Positions 24,730 to 35,837 of a stretch of 64,000 nucleotides of DNA are shown piece by piece. The translations under genes were made by a program, and so were the position numbers. The notes under the pieces are model-generated. The model saw nothing but the letters and a program-made list of their open reading frames with translations. It did not search any database and was not told where the DNA came from. Source of the stretch: Cotesia glomerata (Eukaryota; Arthropoda; Insecta; Hymenoptera; Braconidae). Position 1 is the stretch's first letter. Each line of letters begins with the position of its first letter. The stretch lies in NCBI RefSeq assembly GCF_020080835.1, contig NC_058158.1:28972305-29036304 (forward strand), read 5' to 3'.

Positions 24730-27700
24730 ATGGTAAAAGGTAATTTAATTTTTTAAAAGATTTATTTAAACTGGATGCTTTTTTTTTATTTATTTGTTTA
24801 TTTTAGTATTAGTAGATTAGATAATATTTAGTGAGATAAAAGTTTTAAATAATTGCGATTAATGTTAATGAGCTTAATTATGTTTTATGTTACATCAGTG
24901 AAATTCCTGTTAGTATTTGTAGACTTAGCTTTGCTTTATATTACTTGAAGTAACTATTTCGCTTGGAGTAATTTGAGAGGTTTTATGCTATTAAATGTCA
25001 TGCTCACGAGTCTTGCAAGTGCATATTAAGTATATACTGTACAGTAGTCAGTGGACAATTTTAGCTAAATGTATATTATGATTATAATTATAATTTAACA
25101 AGTTTTATGTTAATTTTAAACTCTAAACTAATCATTTTTTAATAACTTCATTGTAAAAAGTTTTGTTGAAAAGAATTTTTCAAAATATTCCTTAGTTAAA
25201 AATAATTGTCGAGTTTTTGATTGTTGGACTTGTAATTATTAATTTATAGACAAGACTATTTTAGAATATAACTGTATGGAATATTTAGACAGTTCTATAC
25301 CGGCACCGAGAGTTCGCGCGATCGATACGTGTCATTTACACCTCGAAATATCAGGTTTAAAATAACAATAGTAAATATTTAGCAGATTTTGTTATTTTTG
25401 TACTTTTTTAATCAATAATTTATTATTTAATTAAATTAAATTATTGGTTAATACATTGAGTTGGTGAAATAGAATTAGTAAAGCTTCATAAAATGTATTG
25501 AAATGCAAAATAATATATTAAATAGATTAGTAGCCATATAAATAAAATAGAATATTTTTTTATGTCAGTAATCCCCGACTACCCTAGTTTAGTTATTTTA
25601 GCTTAACATTAGATAAAACGTCTGAGATTGACGTAAATCATGAATTTATAGAGACGACTAATGGTAATAGGTATAATTTTATTTTATTTCTTCTTTTAAC
25701 AGGTGGACGATAACTTAAACTTCGCATTAAGGCGCTAAAAGTTTATAATTATTGCTAAACGGAGATTGTAATAGAGATAACGTTAATAACGATAATCCCC
25801 GCGGAACAACGGGGTAAAAGATACATTAAGAGGGACATTGATTCTACCTATAACATTAAAGTTTATTTAAATATCCAGACAATGCAGAGCGAGGTGCGAC
25901 AGAGACCGATCGAGCACTCGTGCACAGGTATGGACACATGCTATTTGAATTATATCATTGTTAAATTGTCCACTAATATCTCAATGTGCACAGCCGGGTG
26001 GCCGATCGATTTCCGAAGCAGCAATTTGCATATTGAGGAAGCTTACCACATATAGATTCAATATAAATTTTTTTTTTATATTATTACTTATTTACAATTT
26101 TGTCGGTAGTAATTAATATTTTGATTTAATTAATTTTTTATTATATTTAAAAAATATTGGGGTTGAAAATAGCAGACATTAATTAAAAATTTTTTTTTAT
26201 TCTCACCTAAATAAAAGTATTGAAAGGCTTTTTTAATTTTGTGTTTATAAATTTGAATGACTTTTATTGTAATAAATTTAATTACAAAAATATCAGATGT
26301 CTATTATTTGATCATAAAAAATTTTTATTAATTGAATGCTTTATAATTAGTAAAGAAATTGTGGTATTAAAATAGTAGAAATTGAATATTTTTTTATCTT
26401 TTGAAAAAAGTGAATTATGCAGGTGTAAAAAATAAAAAAAATGCTGGTGCAAATTTATAAAATAATTTTAAAATTTCAATATTAATTTTAATAAATTAAT
26501 TTCAATTTTCAATTTTAATAAATTTTTTAAGTAATTTTTAAACTTATTAAGAAAAAATTTCAAATTTCCGCTTTTATATATCATAAAATTATATTTCACT
26601 AAATAAAAAATTAATTCATTATTTTTTTCTCTGCTTCAGAATCATTGCCGGATATTGCAGTGACCATGGCCACTGGACAAGAAATTCATGATGTCTTTAG
26701 GTAAAAAAATTTATTTTACTAAAGATCGGTATTATTGCGTAAGACTTTGATTTAATAATTGAGCAATAACTGGTCATTCAATCTGTTCATTCATAATTAA
26801 ACTCAATTCTAATTGTACAAGTTTATTCAATGGTGAATAAAAACAAACAGAAAAAATAATAGCGACCTAGTCTAAGAATAAACTTATTTATTTAACAGAA
26901 AAAATGGTTCTTTAAAGCGTAAAGAGCTTTGGCAATCCGGTATATTTTAGTGGTAATGTTTACACAACCGTAGAGATTGCGAAAAATTTGTGTCGATTAG
27001 CCCGATTCTGACATATCGTATTTAATATATTTAGAAAAATAAAAATTAACTGGAAGATGAAGATGCATAAGAAGTGCGCAAGAGATGATGATGATGCTCG
27101 AAAAATCTATTTTATTTTTAGAATTATTTCGTAGTCCATTTCCGATACGTCCTTCGAAGCACAGGGCTCCAGTAAACTTTGGGGCGTGGGTGTTAATCGA
27201 TATATGGATTATGACCTTTTGTTCAATAGATAATAAAATCTGTCAATTGAAGAATTTCATTTATCAATAATACAATCTCAAACGAACAAATAATCTTTAA
27301 CCAAACTCTAAAATCCTTTTACATCAACCCTATCTCGGTTATCTTAATTCAATATTAATTGAAAGAGCTTTGATAAAAATTATCAAAAAATTTATTTATC
27401 GGAAAATTATTGAATAATTATTCCAAAAATCACAAAAGAACTTTAAAATAATTTATTTTTGAGATTTTGAAATTCTTTGATTAAATTATCTATTGTTACA
27501 CATACCTAGGATGTGTTATGCAGAGTGACGTCGTATTGACGTAAGTAACAATTGTCTGGCTATTAAAATAACTAAGAAAAGCTACTGATGATAATACAAC
27601 GTCAATAAGATAAAGTTATAAAAGGAAAATCTATTGAACAAACTATCTGAGTCAAATAATGAGAAAATTTTGTCATTTTATCAATATTTTGTTTACGCGG

Positions 27701-27993
27701 AAAAAACTAAGATTTTATTAGCATTTTTTTTTCGTAGAAAAATTATTTTAAGGTTGTAAAATATTTATTATTATTAATAATTACTAACATAAAAATTATT
27801 TTAAACTGCGGTCTTAATGTCATTAAATTTTATTAATGTTTTTGTCTTTTCTAAGCCAATAAATTTTGTTAGAATATGATAAAAATACTCTGTGGTCAGA
27901 GTATATTAATGAAAATTATTGAAGACAATGAAGATTATTGTACCAAAATAAATTTTTATGTGGTCAATAATCTTCAATTAAGTATCGAAATAA

Positions 27994-28066
<73 letters not shown>

Positions 28067-30591
28067 GCGATTCTCTGTAAGGACGTCTTAAATCTATACA
28101 AAATTGTCCAACCAAATTATTTTTGATTTTATTAGAAAAAAAATTAACAAGGGCTACAAAACTATCAGCTTAATCATAATAAATAAACAGCCGAATTAAT
28201 TTTTGCTTTTTCGATATTTGTGTATCTTTTGCCATGTAACATGACAGGGGACTGTTGCCAGGGGATTGTTTTTTTCTTATCAAATTGAGAAAAATCAAGC
28301 AAACTATTTCAATGCATTCAACTTTTCAAGTCTTCAATGAATGTTTACATTAATTAGAATAATATTAAGACTTATGGATCCGATAAAGCGCTAACAGCCC
28401 TATGATTATTAACTCAAGGCTAGTTAGGCCCTTATAAACCTTACAAAAGGTAAAATAACACGCTGGAAAATGCCTGGGACAAACTTTGGTTTAATGAATT
28501 TAATGAAACAAATTAATTTTCGGTACTTTTCATTGAACAAGATTGTTAGTTAACTAATTAAGTTTATAAACATTATGGACCAAATTATATATTATGGACG
28601 AATAATTTAAAATTTAATCTTAAAGTTTTAATTTTGGGAGTGGGACAGCCCAGGGGACTGTAATTTCGGTGGTTTACAAATTTATAGCAAAAAAACCAAA
28701 ATTTATTTCATTTTAATTTTCAATGCTCCAAATAGAAATGTTTTTTTAATTTCATAATAAATTTTTTTTAGTAACAAAATAACAATTTTTCTAATAAAAA
28801 AATGCCTGGGACAGCAAAAAACATCCTTACAGAGAATCACCTATACATATATTAGCTCCTATGGCTCCGAAATTGGTAGGAATCTTCTATATATGATGTA
28901 GAAATGATCCAAGAGCATTTTTTACGACAACCCACCTCCAAAAAGGATGGCGAGAGTGTTAACAATTAAAATTTTTAATTTCCAAACTATAGCTCCTACA
29001 GAATCCAAATTTAGTTGGTGTCTTCTATGCGTAATGCAGAAATGATCTAAAAGCAGATTTTACACTGAGAAAAAAAATACTTTTATTAAGAAAATTTTCT
29101 TGATACAAGAATTTATGTTCTTGAAAATTTTCAAGAATATATATTCTTAGCTCAAGAAATTGTTAAATTGATTGAAATAATTTTTACTTAATTTAAATAA
29201 AGCTATTCTCTTGTTTATCTATTATCGAAAGATAAATATTGATGTTCTTCTCTTTAAAAATTAATAATTATTAATAATAGAATATTTGATCGTCAGCGAG
29301 TTTGTTGAGCCAAGAAATTGTTAATTGAGCAAAAGTATTTTTTTTTCTCAGTGTACGACAACCCTCCTCTAATAAGGATTGCGGAGGTGGGTGTTAAAAT
29401 TTTAAATTTCAATTTCCAAACTGTAACTTCTACTGAGTCCAAATTTGGTAAAAATCGTTTGTGATTTTATGTCAAGTACAGCTAAGAATGGATTTTATCA
29501 AATTCCAACCCCAAAAGGGATTGCGGGGGCGTTAACAATAAAAAACTCTCATTTCCAAGCAATAGTTTCTATTTTTATCAGTAGCCAAAAAAATTTGTCT
29601 ACACAATAAATTGTTATTTTTATCAACTCATTTAGTAATCCTTAAAATCTAATTAAAGAAGTATAATAATTATTACACATCAATAAAATTATTTAATTTA
29701 TTACTTTTTTAATAAATAAATTTTAGTTAAGAAATTGAATACTTAAAATTTTATTTTCTTTTTTTAATTAATTTTTACTACTGAAGAAATAAATTTCTTG
29801 TATATTATAATGCATTAAAATGTCCAAAAAATTTTTTTAATTTAAAGCAAAAAATGTTTAAAATTTCAATCGATTGATTAATTAAACAAAATGTTTATTT
29901 TTATACAATATATTTTCTGTAGACTGGTTTTTATAATACTATAAATCTGAATTTTTTATTGGCTGTCCAGTCTATTGCACGAATTTTTTTAACTAATTAT
30001 TTATCTAATAATTTATAATCTAATAATACTGGACAGCCAATAAAAAATTCAGATTTAAAATGTTTATTGTTTAAAATTGACAAAGCATTTGATGAATAAG
30101 AGGATTTACATAACATGAAAAACAATAGCCTGAGATTATAAATTGCATAAGTAATTGCAGATGATAGTCTACCAGTTGATTAGTGTAATGCTGTTTGACC
30201 TTCATGTCAATGAGCAAAAATTATTAAATTAAAATGAAACTCATATGAAGTTATTTATACTTTAATACTTATAATGTATGTATATTTTTATTGCAGTTTG
30301 ATCGTGGATGATGTCGACTCATCGTCAATATTAAGTGAAACCCCCGACACGGAAGGTCTATCAACAGAAAGCAATAGCTCCCGCAATTCGGCATCACAAA
30401 CACCACTGGATAGTCCTGGTGGTCCACGAGAGAGGATTAAACAAATTCAGGTCGAGGCTGAAACACGTCGAGACGAATTTGCCAGACTACTTGAAGAACA
30501 CGCACAAGTTGTACGAAAATTAAAGATGATGGAAGCAGAAGAGCAACTCTCATCATCGACTAATAATGTTGTTGATCCAGCACAAGCATGA
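24730..30591 (+). CDS. Small conserved-looking coiled-coil protein, three alternative first coding exons
   Basis: Shared exons are 26640-26700 and 30297-30591 (stop TGA). Three upstream ATG exons all end in phase 1 before GT and fit the shared acceptor: 24730-24739 (M-V-K), 25276-25354 (MEYLDSSIPAPRVRAIDTCH and on) and 25882-25927 (MQSEVRQRPIEHSCT). The resulting proteins are 121, 144 and 133 residues. The shared part reads SLPDIAVTMATGQEIHDVFR, then a Ser/Asp/Thr-rich acidic segment, a Pro-Gly turn, and a charged helix (RERIKQIQVEAETRRDEFAR onward, about 45 residues) likely to form a coiled coil. There is no signal peptide or membrane segment, so cytosolic or nuclear. I do not recognise the family. 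The splice joints are confident; the use of all three starts is inference. Confidence 0.65.
27998..28064. repeat. (TA)n microsatellite at a transposon insertion
   Basis: More than 30 nearly pure TA units with one interruption (AACAT). It directly abuts the left end of the transposon copy at 28065. Confidence 0.9.
28065..28842. mobile_element. Second copy of the GTGATTCTCTGTAAGGATGT element, inverted
   Basis: Ends GGGCGATTCTCTGTAAGGAC and ACATCCTTACAGAGAATCAC. The sequence matches 2109-3039 in reverse orientation over nearly its whole length, including the CCAGGCATTTT and AGTCCCCTG phrases, but is about 150 bp shorter through internal loss (the part corresponding to about 2480-2690 is compacted). 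The two copies are close in sequence, suggesting fairly recent activity. Inserted beside a (TA)n run in the 3.6-kb intron of the coiled-coil gene. Confidence 0.75.
28853..29562. repeat. Tandem repeat, three ~139-bp units, MITE in unit 2
   Basis: Units start at 28853 (TAGCTCCTATGGCTCC), 28990 (TAGCTCCTACAGAATCC) and 29424 (TAACTTCTACTGAGTCC), with a partial fourth at 29563. Each contains a GATCYAARAGC- or GCTAAGAATGG-type phrase, ACGACAACCC-type phrase, AAGGATTGCGG-type phrase and a closing AATTTCCAA. Removing the 295-bp MITE from unit 2 leaves 139 bp, equal to unit 3. A minisatellite in an intron, diverged between units. Confidence 0.65.
29061..29355. mobile_element. 295-bp MITE, TACACTGAGAAAAAAA ends, inserted in the tandem repeat
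   Basis: Left TACACTGAGAAAAAAAATAC and right TTTTTTCTCAGTGTA are inverted; TA on each side is consistent with a TA duplication. It splits the second 139-bp unit between CAGATTT and CGACAACCC. A 295-bp copy in opposite orientation lies at 36506-36800. Confidence 0.75.
29943..30056. repeat. Perfect 29-bp inverted repeat with 56-bp loop
   Basis: The arms 29943-29971 and 30028-30056 are exact reverse complements (core TTATTGGCTGTCCAGT). The loop is AT-rich. Probably a small MITE or a fold-back remnant; identical arms imply recent origin or conversion. It lies about 240 bp upstream of the last exon of the coiled-coil gene. Confidence 0.8.
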
Positions 30592-31332
30592 TTTCAAAAA
30601 TTTTTTTATTTAAACATTTAATGGGACCACATCAGCTATACCAATTATTAAATATTTATTTATCATTAATCGTTTGTAAGATTACCGTTTTTTATTATTT
30701 TTATTTTATTTGCTGATGACGTCCTCCAGGTATTAGATTTCGTGATAATTTATTTATTTAAAGTTTAAACAGTACTTATTCCAAGCACAAAGAGTGTTTA
30801 AGAATTTATTATGTTGACTCAATAATTTATAAAGAAAATTGAGATTTAATTTTTTTTTTTTTTTTTTTTTTTTTCTTCCCATTGTATTAATAATGTCTAC
30901 TCTTGTTTCTCGATTTGCTCTTGTATTATCTCTTGTGTCACCTGACATACGACAATAATGAAGAATGTGTTGATGTTATGCACGTGTTTATAAATAAAAA
31001 ATAAAATAATAATTTGATTTCAATAAAAATAAAATATAAAGAAATATTAAGTTTTGCATAACATCGGTGGCCTAATGATTTTTTGTACAAAATAAAAGTA
31101 TACTAAAGGTGATAAAGATTTAAATCGAGAAATAAAACCAGGCATTTAAATTAAATCTCACTAGTTAAACACAATAGAATTTCATTGTAATTATAAACAA
31201 TAATAATCATTATTATTATTAATCCAGAGTAAAATTTGACAGCTGATAGTATTATCACGAGTCATATGTACTGAGTGAGTTGATCACGTTGTTAATTAAA
31301 AAAACATTATCAATTTATATATCGACAGTAAC

Positions 31333-31367
<35 letters not shown>

Positions 31368-32757
31368 TAAAACTGTGTAGAATATAATATACATATACAT
31401 ATGTATGTAAAGCTATATTTAGATAAATGTGAATCCGCTTTTTAAATAAACAATTTTGTTTTTATAACTAATATTTAATTTTATTATTTTTATTTGCGAT
31501 ATCTATAAGATATTATATTTTAAAATAATACTTAAATTATTTGGTGCTGTAAATTTTTTTAAGTATTAAATAAATTAAAAGCTGCAATTTAATAATTGCA
31601 TGAAGCAGGTATCTTGGCAATAATTCTTTTAAGTGAAAAATAATAACTAAAATAAAATAATACATAAATGAAGGAAGACTGGAGAGCGAGATACAAATAT
31701 ATTTAAAAATTATTTTTAGTCTTTTCGTTATACTTAGATTGTATCGTGCTAATTAATAAATAATTATTAATATTAATAAAAATAATATTAGTGTTAAATA
31801 TATGTATAAATCTTAGTAATATAATTATTTGAGTAATTATTTTTAGCGATATACAATTTATCAATTTTGTAATGAAGCATTTGTATAAAGTTAAAAAAAA
31901 AAAATATTGATAGCTTTTAACAAAACATACTAAACATTTTTGTTTACAAAGTTTTATTTGTACTCGTAATTATCATTGTTATTATTTTGCTTTGTACCGA
32001 TTAGACTGTAATGAAAAAAAAAATTAATGTAAGATGTATAAAACAAAGTATACAATACAATACATTAAATATCGTTAAATAATGTACAATTAGAAGAAAA
32101 ATATATATTTATTTTATTGAGTTGAAGATAGATTTTATTATTTAGAATACTTTTTATAATTTTATTTTATTTTTTTAGATAGATATTAATTTTAGGATGC
32201 AATGAAATACTTATAGTACATAGATATAAATTTGATTACGTATTTACAAATTGATATTTATTATAAATAGCCTCGATTTTTTTAGCTTAGTATTTAGTAA
32301 ACATTTTTAAGACGCATTTTTAATTTTATTTTGTACAAGCACAACAATAATAAACTAGTATTTCAATATTGATTTCAGTTTAATTAAACTATCGCTTGAT
32401 CAATTTTTTTGCAATTACAATTATATCGCATTTAAATGAATACAAAGTATAAATAATTAATTGCCAATAGAACAAAATATATATATAATAATTTAATTGG
32501 CAATGGAAGATTCAAAATAAATCTCATAACTTTTAAATGAATAAATAATGGCAATCGGTAAATTAAAAATATTTATGAAATGATTTGATCTTAATTTAGT
32601 AATTATTTTATACTGATTTAAAATACGAAGATTTTTTTTAAATTACCAGTACATTTGTTTTTTATAAATTTATTGAAAATAGATTCATCTATTTTAGTCG
32701 ACAAAAAAAAATTCTGTGGCTTTAAGAGTTGGATTTTTTATTTTTATTTGAAGTAAG
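30592..32757. other. No gene seen; 3' flank of the coiled-coil gene
   Basis: Contains a poly(T) run at 30849-30874, several AATAAA hexamers from about 31000, an (AAT)n run at 31337-31366 and otherwise AT-rich DNA. A long 3' UTR may occupy the first part. No exon found. Confidence 0.5.
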
Positions 32758-33700
32758 ATATCACGTTACAGATGCCATAAGAGCGTATAAAAATTATACT
32801 TGTGGCAAAAATGAATAAAAATTATATTTTTTTTCCAAGTCCAAAAAAATTTTTAGTTTGAAGAAAAATTTTTTTTTGCATTTTTACACGTTTCATACAA
32901 AAATACGTCGGTTCTCGAAAAAAAAATTTTTTATACGTCTTTATGGTATCTGAGGTGGGTCCCGGGAGCCATAAAAGCGTACAAAATTTTTTTTTTTTTT
33001 TAAATCTAAACGGGAACTATAAATCGGGAACTATAAGGGCGAATAAAATTTTTGGAAGTGAGAATTTGCCCGATGAGGCACAGGTCTATGCATACAATAC
33101 ACCCGTGCAGATATTTCACATGCACGGGGCACGATTATGAGTACGGATACTTATGATACTTCTATGATAAACCCGTGCCCCGTGGCTCATCGAGCGAATT
33201 CTCACAAAATTTTTTTTTTGCATTTCTGCACATTTCGGGTGAAATTACGTCGATTCCCAAAAAAAAATTTTTTATACGCCCTTATGGCTCTTCACTGGGA
33301 CCTTTTGTCAATATACACTAGGGTGTCCCAAAATTCAACTCCGTGATGGACCTCTTAACATTGAAATTTTGAGTTCCGCTTTTAACCGGAGTTGTGTTTA
33401 GGCATTTCCTGAGATATTTTGAGCGCCAGGGATTTATTTGATTATCATAGAATTTTTTAATATGAGTTTTGTTTAGACATTTTTGCTAAAATTAAAAAAT
33501 TTCAAAATTTGGCCAAACAAAACTCCTGTTAAAAAATTATATGAAAATTAAATAAATCCCTTACGCTCAAAATATCTTTGGAAATGCCCAAACACAATTC
33601 CTGTTAAAAGTGGAACTCAAAATTCCAATTTTAAGAGGTCCATCACTGAAGTTTAAATTTGGCACACCCTAGTATACACCCTTATGGCATCTAGAAAGCG
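32758..33700. mobile_element. Palindromic element with GCCATAAGGGCGTATA ends, interrupted copy
   Basis: Begins GATATCACGTTACAGATGCC and ends TTATGGCATCTAGAAAGCG. Internal units of GCCATAARRGCGTA alternate with their reverse complement and with T-runs followed by GCATTTYTRCACRTTTC. A second inverted pair, GAATTTGCCCGATGAGGCAC and GTGGCTCATCGAGCGAATTC (33061-33209), sits in the middle. A 357-bp MITE (33317-33673) interrupts the right end. The intact relative is at 49900-50407. Confidence 0.7.
33317..33673. mobile_element. 357-bp palindromic MITE, ACTAGGGTGTCCCAAA ends
   Basis: ATAC at 33313-33316 and 33674-33677 flank the ends ACTAGGGTGTCCCAAA and TTTGGCACACCCTAGT. The arms GATGGACCTCTTAA / TTAAGAGGTCCATC and TTTTGAGTTCC / GGAACTCAAAA confirm the fold-back. 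The host sequence on either side matches the uninterrupted relative at 49913-49950, so the insertion point and the roughly 4-bp duplication are directly visible. Confidence 0.8.
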
Positions 33701-34013
33701 AAATGAACTTGAATTTAGAAAACGCTCAATCGGAATTTATTAATAGTGATTAAATTTTTCTTCACATTTTTCGAAATGTGCAATAATAAGATTCAAAATT
33801 GAGAACAAAAAAATTTTTATAGACTCTCAAAACATGTAAAATTTATTGTTTTATTTAATTAGATTTTCCCTGATTTCTTTTTCTAAAGAAAAACATAATT
33901 AATATTTCAACAAAACAAAGTACGTAATATTTTGTGTTGTTCAATAATTTATAGTATAATATAATACAAATCAACAATGTTTTTGAATAAACATTAATTA
34001 TAATTAAAATTAC

Positions 34014-35837
34014 TTAAGTATTTTGATGACGTTGTGATGCAAGTAACATCATTCTATGACTCAATTTGACATTATGATCACGTAGGTACCTTATTAAATC
34101 CGCTTGTTTTTCCAATAATTCTGATAAATTAGAATCACGTTCACGATAACCAACCTCTGTATTACCAGCAAACGAATCCTGGGTAAACGATGACAGCCAT
34201 TCTTCTCTTGTAACATCGGGAGGAGGTTGCATACGATTGAAACGATGTACACGTTCTATATAAAACCACCAAACCAACAATAAAATGAGTAAACAAAATA
34301 ACAAAAAAACATTGCTTATTACAATGAATAAATTAATTATCATACTTATGTAATTTATATAAACTGGAACAATAATCATTAGCTCCAATGTTGTTAACAA
34401 TAGAATGTAGTTAACAGGTGTGAACCATTCCGATGAACGGCAATAATCCTCATAATTTAATTTATGTGTATGATGTAGTATTGCAGCGAGAAATAAATAC
34501 ATGGTATTCCATAGAGATGATACGAATAATGGTGTTCTGATATGCTGATAGGTTGACTGATAAAAATCAAGGTATCCGCATATCCGTAGATTGTGATGTC
34601 GTGATTTAATAATGTAATCGGTCAACATTATTACAAACCAGTATCCACAATGTAAATACAAAAATATAAAATATGAATCACATTTACTCTGTTCTTCTGG
34701 CCATAGTGAGATGAATATTATTCCTATTATTTCAATGATAACCTGTCAAATAATTATTAATTATTGATAAATAAATAAATAAGTCTAGTTGTCATTAATA
34801 ATAGTATATGAGGACATGAAAATAAAGTTAGCCGACATCTAAAAAATTTTATTATGTTTTAATTAAAGAATTATTAAAAAAAAATAAAAAAAAATTTTTT
34901 CATTTTTTAAAAACTTCAAAAACTTTAAGTGCAATTTTTTAAAAATATTTTTTAGTTATAATTTAATAAATTAAGCAAAATAAAAAAATCAAAAATGTCG
35001 GCTAATTTTATTATTATTATGAGGACTAAATTTTATGATACTGAAATTGACAGACATTTAATAATTTTTGAGATTTTTTAAAGAATAAATTATGAAAAAA
35101 ATATCATATGTGGAAATTGTAAAAAACTATTAGTGCAATTTTTTAAAATAATTTTCTAGAACTAATTTATTTGTTAAATTGAACTCCAAGAATTGTCAAT
35201 TGTCTGCTGATTTCAGTGTTATTAAATTTCCATATAATAAATTATGTAAAAAATATATATTTACCCCAAGAATTAGTGGTATTGATGCAAATATAGCAGT
35301 GTCTAATTTTCCAAAACTTAGTTGTTCTGTCGATGACAGTACTGGTTGAAATTCATCATCATTCTCATACATTGTAGCATCAAAAAAAACAGCACCCTTA
35401 AATTATTTAATTAAGTTTTTTAAATTGTTTTGTTTTTGATTAAATGATCACAGATTTTCGGAACATGAAAACGTCACTTTATGTATGTAATTCACTTTCA
35501 CTTGACTATTTAAATGCTTATTTTGATAGTTTATAATTATTTAAGTGAATAAATGTTTTTTATTAATGTAATGTTTAAAAAATTATTTAGCTTTTAATTT
35601 TAATAAAAATTTAAAAGAAAACTTGAGCGTTCCTTAAGGTTATGTTTACATTACTGTATACATTTATGCACAATATGTGTTATAATATGAGTAAGGATCT
35701 ATGATTAAATACATATGTATGTTGGTTATGTGTCTGCTTGGTAAAAAAGTATAAGAAAAAATAATAATAATGATAAAATAAAAATTTAAAAATGTATGAG
35801 TGCTTACACTTGCAGAAGTATTTCCAAGACTGACCAT
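34014..35837 (-). CDS. TMEM192: TMEM192 homologue, lysosomal membrane protein
   Basis: Exons on the minus strand: 35837-35808, 35396-35265, 34742-34346 and 34255-34014; 801 nt, 266 residues (human about 271). Four membrane segments follow an acidic N-terminus (YENDDEFQPVL). The family signature is the C-terminal part: RVHRFNRMQPPPDV, then GYRERDSNLSELLEKQADLI and a coiled coil with HNVKLSHRMMLL, matching the human protein's corresponding region. TMEM192 sits in late endosome/lysosome membranes and dimerises; its exact activity is unsettled. The 90-nt gap 34345-34256 (GTATGA...TATATAG) has no stop and a length divisible by three, so naive translation adds 30 hydrophobic residues. Removing it restores a 21-residue segment (LELM...HRFN) of exactly the human length. 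The start at 35837 gives MVSLGNTSAS; an in-frame stop precedes the second exon. Confidence 0.88.
34826..35220. mobile_element. Two small MITEs in the TMEM192 intron
   Basis: 34826-35012 has ends AAGTTAGCCGACATCT and AATGTCGGCTAATTTT. 35037-35220 has ends ATACTGAAATTGACAGACAT and TGTCTGCTGATTTCAGTGTT. Each is about 190 bp and non-coding, and they lie head to tail within 25 bp. They are sister forms of the GAAATTAGCAGACATCT family. Confidence 0.65.

Noticed and set aside
33137..33346. Open frame within the palindromic element
   Set aside because: Crosses the MITE insertion point and is made of repeat sequence.
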